64,000 nucleotides of DNA, taken from positions 1-64,000 of the forward strand of contig JACERV010000024.1 of assembly GCA_013911065.1 (NCBI GenBank), read 5' to 3'. The stretch is from Ruminococcus sp. GTDB taxonomy: Bacteria > Bacillota > Clostridia > Lachnospirales > Lachnospiraceae. The position numbers were made by a program, and so were the translations under genes. Each line of letters opens with the position of its first letter. Positions within the stretch are counted from its first letter, which is position 1. Positions 59,579 through 64,000 of the stretch are shown one piece after another. The notes beneath the pieces are model-generated. The model was not told where the DNA came from. It worked only from the letters and a program-made list of their open reading frames with translations, and did no database searches.

Positions 59579-60610
59579 ATGAGTAAATTATTAGAGCTGA
59601 ATCATGTCACGTTCTCCTTTAAGACATATGGCGGCGTTGTACAGTCAGTGAGAGATGTAAGTTTTGATATAGAACAGGGGGAGATTGTGGGTGTTGTAGG
59701 TGAATCCGGTTGCGGAAAAAGTGTTACCTGCCAGTGTATCCTGCGTCTGAACCCGGAACCGCCAGGTTTTTTCAGCGGAGACTCTTCTATCAAATATAAC
59801 GGCGAAGAGCTGCTCACAAAGAATGAGAAGGAAATGAGAGCAATCAGGGGGAAGGAGATTGGTTTTATTTTCCAGGACCCGATGACATCTCTCAATCCTA
59901 CTATGAAGATTGGAAAGCAGATAGAAGAAGTTTTTGCTTACGATAAAAGCATGAGTAAAGAGGAAAAGAAACAGAAAGCACTGGACATTCTGTCCACTGT
60001 TGGAATCTCTGATGCAGCCCGCAGATATGGGCAGTATCCCCATGAGCTGAGCGGGGGAATGAAACAGCGTGTCATGATTGCTATAGCGTTGGTTGGAAAC
60101 CCAAGCGTTGTAATAGCAGACGAGCCTACTACCTCTTTGGATGTAACGATTGAAGCTCAGATTCTGGAACTTTTAAAAGAAATGAAAGAGAAGTTCAACG
60201 TATCCATTATCCTCATCACACATGATCTGGGTGTTATCGCAAAGCTATGCGACCGGGTTATGGTTATGTACGGCGGTAAAATCGTGGAAAGAGGTACTGC
60301 CCCAGATATTTTTTATCACACAAAACATCCATATACAGCAGGGCTTTTGAAGTCTATTGCAAAGCTGGATATGGAAAAGGGAGAAAAACTGACTCCTATA
60401 GAAGGAACTCCTCCGGATTTGTTCAACCCTCCTGCCGGATGTCCTTTTGCTGCCAGATGTGAGTATTGTATGGAAATCTGTAATGAGGTATTCCCAGAGG
60501 AATATAAAGTTGCAGAAGGCCACCGCTCCTGCTGTTGGCTTCAGCATGAAGATGCACCGGAAGTAGACTTGATAAACGGTGAGATAAAGGAGGAAGGCAA
60601 TGGAGAATAG
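59579..60610 (+). CDS. oppD: Oligopeptide ABC transporter ATPase OppD
   Basis: A 343-residue ATPase. Walker A is GESGCGKS, signature LSGGMKQRV and Walker B VIADEPTT; the C-terminal oligopeptide-binding extension has FNPPAGCPFAARCEYC with Cys that bind a [4Fe-4S] cluster in relatives. It pairs with OppF and overlaps its gene by 11 bp. Confidence 0.95.
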   Translation: MSKLLELNHVTFSFKTYGGVVQSVRDVSFDIEQGEIVGVVGESGCGKSVTCQCILRLNPEPPGFFSGDSSIKYNGEELLTKNEKEMRAIRGKEIGFIFQDPMTSLNPTMKIGKQIEEVFAYDKSMSKEEKKQKALDILSTVGISDAARRYGQYPHELSGGMKQRVMIAIALVGNPSVVIADEPTTSLDVTIEAQILELLKEMKEKFNVSIILITHDLGVIAKLCDRVMVMYGGKIVERGTAPDIFYHTKHPYTAGLLKSIAKLDMEKGEKLTPIEGTPPDLFNPPAGCPFAARCEYCMEICNEVFPEEYKVAEGHRSCCWLQHEDAPEVDLINGEIKEEGNGE

Positions 60611-61571
60611 CAGAGAACCGCTGGTGCGTGTAGACCAGTTGAGCAAACATTTTAAAATAACAAAGAATGACATTCTGAAAGCTGTCGACAGTGTTTCCTT
60701 TGATATCTATAAAGGCGAGACTGTGGGGCTTGTAGGAGAATCCGGCTGCGGAAAGTCAACTGCAGGCAGATGCCTGGTTAAACTATATGAACCTACAGCA
60801 GGCCATATTTATTATGATGGCAAGGATATTATGAAATATACAAAGGCGGAGAACAAGGAGTTTTGCAAAAACGTGCAAATGATTTTTCAGAATCCCTATT
60901 CTTCCCTGAATCCCAGAATGACGGTAAAAGATATTGTGGGAGAAGGGGTGCGTCTTCATACAAATCTAAGTAATACAGAGGTGGAAGAGAAGGTACAGAC
61001 ACTGTTAGAAAAAGTTGGGCTGGGCAGAGACCATATGTCAAGGTTCTCTCATGAGTTCAGCGGCGGGCAGAGACAGCGTATAGGAATAGCAAGAGCTTTG
61101 GCAGTGGACCCGCAGTTCATCGTCTGTGACGAGCCCATTTCTGCGTTGGATGTGTCCATTCAGGCACAGGTTATCAATATGCTGAAAAACCTCCAGGAAG
61201 AGATGGGGCTGACCTATTTATTTATTGCCCATGATTTAAGCGTGGTAAAATATATTTCAGATAAAGTGGTTGTAATGTATTTGGGTACAATTGTGGAATC
61301 CGCAGATTCGGATACTTTATATAAAAATCCGCTGCATCCTTATACTCAGGCGCTGCTGTCCTCTATACCTATAGCAGATCCGGTAAAAGCGAAGGAGAGT
61401 CAGAGGATTGCCATATCCGGAGAGATACCAAGTCCCATTAATCCAAAAGACTGCTGCAGATTTGTAGAGCGGTGTCCCTATGCAATGGCAGAGTGCAGGG
61501 AGCATATGCCGGAGCTGACAGAGGTAGAACCAGGACATAAAGTGGCATGTTATTTATGTAAAAAAGCGTAA
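60600..61571 (+). CDS. oppF: Oligopeptide ABC transporter ATPase OppF
   Basis: A 323-residue ATPase. Walker A GESGCGKST, signature FSGGQRQRIG and Walker B FIVCDEPISALD are intact. The C-terminal extension ISGEIPSPINPKDCCRF...RCPYAMAEC is family-typical. It ends the opp operon before a terminator. Confidence 0.95.
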   Translation: MENSREPLVRVDQLSKHFKITKNDILKAVDSVSFDIYKGETVGLVGESGCGKSTAGRCLVKLYEPTAGHIYYDGKDIMKYTKAENKEFCKNVQMIFQNPYSSLNPRMTVKDIVGEGVRLHTNLSNTEVEEKVQTLLEKVGLGRDHMSRFSHEFSGGQRQRIGIARALAVDPQFIVCDEPISALDVSIQAQVINMLKNLQEEMGLTYLFIAHDLSVVKYISDKVVVMYLGTIVESADSDTLYKNPLHPYTQALLSSIPIADPVKAKESQRIAISGEIPSPINPKDCCRFVERCPYAMAECREHMPELTEVEPGHKVACYLCKKA

Positions 61572-61644
61572 CTGTTCATGGTTCTGAACGGATACAAAGA
61601 GCTTAGAGATTAAACGGCGGGGTGCCTGCCGCAGAATAAAGAAG

Positions 61645-61694
61645 TCACGGTGTGGAGCATTGAATAATCATATGACCCCGCTGTGATTTTTTTT
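61645..61694 (+). terminator. Terminator of the opp operon
   Basis: TCACGGTGTGG (61645-61655) pairs with CCCCGCTGTGA (61676-61686) with one mismatch, followed by a long T-run from 61687. Confidence 0.85.
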
Positions 61695-61814
61695 GTTTTG
61701 GATTTCTCAGATATAGATTTGATATTGTCTTATTTTTCTAACTAATAGGCAGGATGTTGAGGTAATTTGTGGAAATTGAATGCAAGAGTGTGAAAATATA
61801 ATGTTTTAGAATAA

Positions 61815-61856
61815 CAATATATAGATTTTTATTGAAAAGTTGAATACTATATATTG
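61815..61856. promoter_or_regulatory. Tandem NrdR boxes before nrdD
   Basis: Two matches to the NrdR-box core CWATATATWG: CAATATATAG (61815-61824) and CTATATATTG (61847-61856). Their start-to-start distance is 32 bp, three helical turns, as in known NrdR-repressed promoters. They lie just upstream of the -35. Confidence 0.8.
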
Positions 61857-61866
61857 TTGTTGTCTG

Positions 61867-61895
61867 TTGACAATGCAGATTTGGGATGATAAAAT
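61867..61895 (+). promoter_or_regulatory. Promoter of nrdD
   Basis: TTGACA (61867-61872), 17 bp, then TAAAAT (61890-61895). The transcribed leader then has a GCCCAAC/GTTGGGC hairpin (61906-61927). Confidence 0.75.
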
Positions 61896-61971
61896 ACTTT
61901 TAAGTGCCCAACTGATGAAGGTTGGGCAAAATTATCGGACTTTTATATAGAGAAAGGGGCTGGTATACAGT

Positions 61972-64000
61972 ATGTATCAGGTGACAAAAAGAGATGGGAA
62001 AATAGCAGATTTTAATCTGACTAAAATTTGTGAAGCTATAAGGAAAGCCTTTGAAGCTCAGGAGAAGCAATATAATCAGGATATTATTGATTTACTTGCG
62101 TTAAAGGTTACGGCGGATTTTGAGCCTAAGATAAAAGACAACCTTGTTTCCGTGGAGGATGTCCAGGACAGCGTGGAAGCCGTATTGATTAAGGCGGGAT
62201 ATGCAGATATCGCAAAAGGATACATTTTATACAGGAAACAGAGAGAGAAGATTCGTAATCTGAATTCTACTCTGCTGGATTATAAAGAGATTGTAGATAG
62301 TTACGTGAAGATTACAGACTGGAGAGTAAAAGAGAACTCTACAGTTACATATTCTGTGGGGGGGCTGATTTTGAGTAATTCAGGCGCTATCACAGCGAAT
62401 TACTGGCTTTCAGAGATTTATGATGAAGAGATCGGAAAAGCTCATAAGAATGCGGATATCCATGTCCATGACTTGTCTATGCTTACAGGATATTGTGCAG
62501 GCTGGTCCCTGAAGCAGCTTATTCAGGAGGGGCTGGGCGGAATTCCAGGAAGAATCACCTCTGCTCCTGCAAAACACCTGAGTGTACTTTGCAATCAGAT
62601 GGTAAACTTTTTGGGAATTATGCAGAACGAGTGGGCAGGTGCACAGGCTTTTTCATCTTTTGATACATACCTGGCTCCATTTGCCAAAGCAGATAATCTG
62701 ACCTATCCGGAAGTAAAGAAATGCATTGAATCCTTCATATATGGAGTAAATATACCTTCACGCTGGGGAACACAGGCACCATTTTCCAATATTACATTGG
62801 ACTGGACTGTACCAGGTGATTTGGCACATCTTCCTGCTATCGTGGGCGGGGAAGAGCAGAACTTTACATATGGAGAATGTAAGGCCGAGATGGATATGAT
62901 TAATAAGGCATTCATCGAGACAATGATCGAGGGGGATTCCCAGGGACGGGGATTCCAGTATCCAATACCTACCTACTCTATTACCCGGGATTTTGACTGG
63001 AGTGATACGGAGAATAACCGTTTGCTATTTGAGATGACCGCCAAGTATGGAACTCCATACTTTTCAAACTATATTAACAGTGAGATGGAACCGAGTGACG
63101 TCAGAAGTATGTGCTGCCGTCTGCGTCTGGACCTCCGCGAGCTGCGTAAAAAATCAGGAGGCTTTTTCGGTAGTGGTGAGAGTACCGGTTCTATCGGTGT
63201 TGTCACTATCAATATGCCGAGAATTGCTTATATGGCTTCTGACGAGGCAAACTTCTACAAGCGCCTTGATAAAATGATGGATATTGCAGCTGAATCTCTT
63301 CATACAAAGAGAGTTGTCATCTCAAAACTAATGGAGGAAGGACTGTACCCCTATACAAAGAGATACCTTGGTTCCTTTGAAAACCATTTTTCTACCATCG
63401 GCTTGATTGGTATGAATGAAGCAGGACTAAATGCGAAGTGGCTTGGAAAAGATATGACAGATGAGGCTACACAGCAGTTTACCAAGGAGGTGCTGAACCA
63501 CATGCGGGAACGCCTGTCTGATTACCAGGAAAAGTATGGCGATTTATATAACCTGGAGGCGACACCTGCCGAGTCTACCACCTACCGTCTTGCCAAACAT
63601 GATGTTGCACAGTTCCCGGATATCATCACTGCAGCGGACGGCGACGGAACTCCTTACTATACAAACAGCTCTCATTTGCCGGTGGGCTATACGGAAGACG
63701 TATTTGAAGCATTGGAAATTCAGGATGAACTGCAGACCTTGTATACATCGGGTACTGTATTCCATACCTTCCTGGGCGAAAAGCTTCCGGATTGGAAGGC
63801 AGCAGCGGTGCTGGTGAAAAAGATTGCAGAAAATTACAAGCTGCCATATTATACAATGTCACCGACCTATTCCATCTGCAAAAATCACGGGTATATTTCC
63901 GGCGAACATTACAAGTGCCCTCACTGTGGGGAAGAGACCGAGGTTTACAGCCGTATTACAGGCTATTACCGTCCGGTGAAAAATTGGAATGACGGGAAAA
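61972..64000 (+). CDS. nrdD: Anaerobic ribonucleoside-triphosphate reductase, 3'-truncated by window edge
   Basis: Class III reductase that makes deoxynucleotides without oxygen. The visible 676 residues start with an ATP-cone (MYQVTKRDGKIADFNLTKI, 1-95) and continue with the catalytic barrel (NADIHVHDLSMLTGYCAGW, DSQGRGFQYPIPTYS). Near the end come YKCPHCG, half of the zinc site, and SRITGYYRPV with the radical-bearing Gly664. The last residues lie beyond 64000. AAAGGGG lies about 12 bases before the ATG, a wide spacing. It is under tandem NrdR boxes; its activase candidate is at 52592. Confidence 0.96.
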   Translation, partial: MYQVTKRDGKIADFNLTKICEAIRKAFEAQEKQYNQDIIDLLALKVTADFEPKIKDNLVSVEDVQDSVEAVLIKAGYADIAKGYILYRKQREKIRNLNSTLLDYKEIVDSYVKITDWRVKENSTVTYSVGGLILSNSGAITANYWLSEIYDEEIGKAHKNADIHVHDLSMLTGYCAGWSLKQLIQEGLGGIPGRITSAPAKHLSVLCNQMVNFLGIMQNEWAGAQAFSSFDTYLAPFAKADNLTYPEVKKCIESFIYGVNIPSRWGTQAPFSNITLDWTVPGDLAHLPAIVGGEEQNFTYGECKAEMDMINKAFIETMIEGDSQGRGFQYPIPTYSITRDFDWSDTENNRLLFEMTAKYGTPYFSNYINSEMEPSDVRSMCCRLRLDLRELRKKSGGFFGSGESTGSIGVVTINMPRIAYMASDEANFYKRLDKMMDIAAESLHTKRVVISKLMEEGLYPYTKRYLGSFENHFSTIGLIGMNEAGLNAKWLGKDMTDEATQQFTKEVLNHMRERLSDYQEKYGDLYNLEATPAESTTYRLAKHDVAQFPDIITAADGDGTPYYTNSSHLPVGYTEDVFEALEIQDELQTLYTSGTVFHTFLGEKLPDWKAAAVLVKKIAENYKLPYYTMSPTYSICKNHGYISGEHYKCPHCGEETEVYSRITGYYRPVKNWNDGK

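Overview
The window reads as chromosomal DNA of an anaerobic, low-to-moderate GC Clostridia bacterium, most likely a gut Lachnospiraceae. Evidence: strong AGGAGG ribosome-binding sites, sigma-A promoters with 17-bp spacers, [FeFe]-hydrogenase maturases, glycyl-radical enzymes with radical-SAM activases, an anaerobic class III ribonucleotide reductase, PTS sugar uptake and many Firmicutes regulators. No phage, complete insertion sequence, CRISPR array or rRNA was seen. One tRNA-Gly(TCC) lies at 25966-26036.

Layout. 1-1560: redox operon (DUF1858, unknown protein, hemerythrin). 1745-4552: HAD phosphatase, a MITE-like repeat and glmS. 4711-10339: PTS operon (mannitol-type IIA, HPr, SorE-like sugar-phosphate reductase, IICB, MtlR-type regulator). 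10544-16697: LacI-controlled operon of anhydro-MurNAc kinase plus a ribose-type ABC importer. 16844-18256: VOC protein and aldo/keto reductase. 18353-21583: carB on the minus strand. 21764-25488: TipA-like MerR, ferredoxin, divergent Crp/Fnr regulator and a PurF-like protein lacking the glutaminase nucleophile. 25574-29753: tRNA-Gly, DUF624, xpt, HAD, exonuclease, a frameshifted rubredoxin-like gene and a Cu/Zn SOD-family protein. 29880-32410: a duplicated small-gene cassette around CarD and a cold-shock gene. 32631-38979: envelope group (DedA behind an RBS-sequestering hairpin, glycosyltransferase, DUF374 acyltransferase, two-component system, CPBP protease). 39102-40061: D-Ala-D-Ala carboxypeptidase with internal 21-bp repeats. 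40418-44553: hydF, hydG, hydE and a TM1266-type regulator behind a terminator-containing leader. 44901-51719: pentapeptide protein, then hydroxyproline catabolism (HypE activase, HypD dehydratase, GntR regulator, acylphosphatase, PpnP, ProC). 51956-61571: TetR, NrdG-type activase, GH127 beta-L-arabinofuranosidase and a complete opp operon. 61815-end: nrdD behind two NrdR boxes, cut by the window edge.

How it works together. HypD with HypE converts trans-4-hydroxyproline to pyrroline-5-carboxylate, which ProC reduces to proline. The nearby GH127 enzyme and peptide importer would fit feeding on arabinosylated hydroxyproline-rich plant glycoproteins, but that link is inference. GntR operators (TTGTATACAA) occur at gntR and at ppnP-proC but not at the hypE promoter. 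Two glycyl-radical enzymes (HypD, NrdD), their activases and two radical-SAM hydrogenase maturases mark a strictly anaerobic metabolism, while hemerythrin, the SOD-family protein and the rubredoxin-like remnant suggest oxygen or radical defence.

The best candidates for undescribed biology are the hydrogenase-maturation leader RNA (44604-44740), the 20-bp hairpin burying the DedA ribosome-binding site (32631-32684), the catalytically altered PurF paralog next to a Crp/Fnr regulator, and the duplicated 117/118-residue gene cassette.
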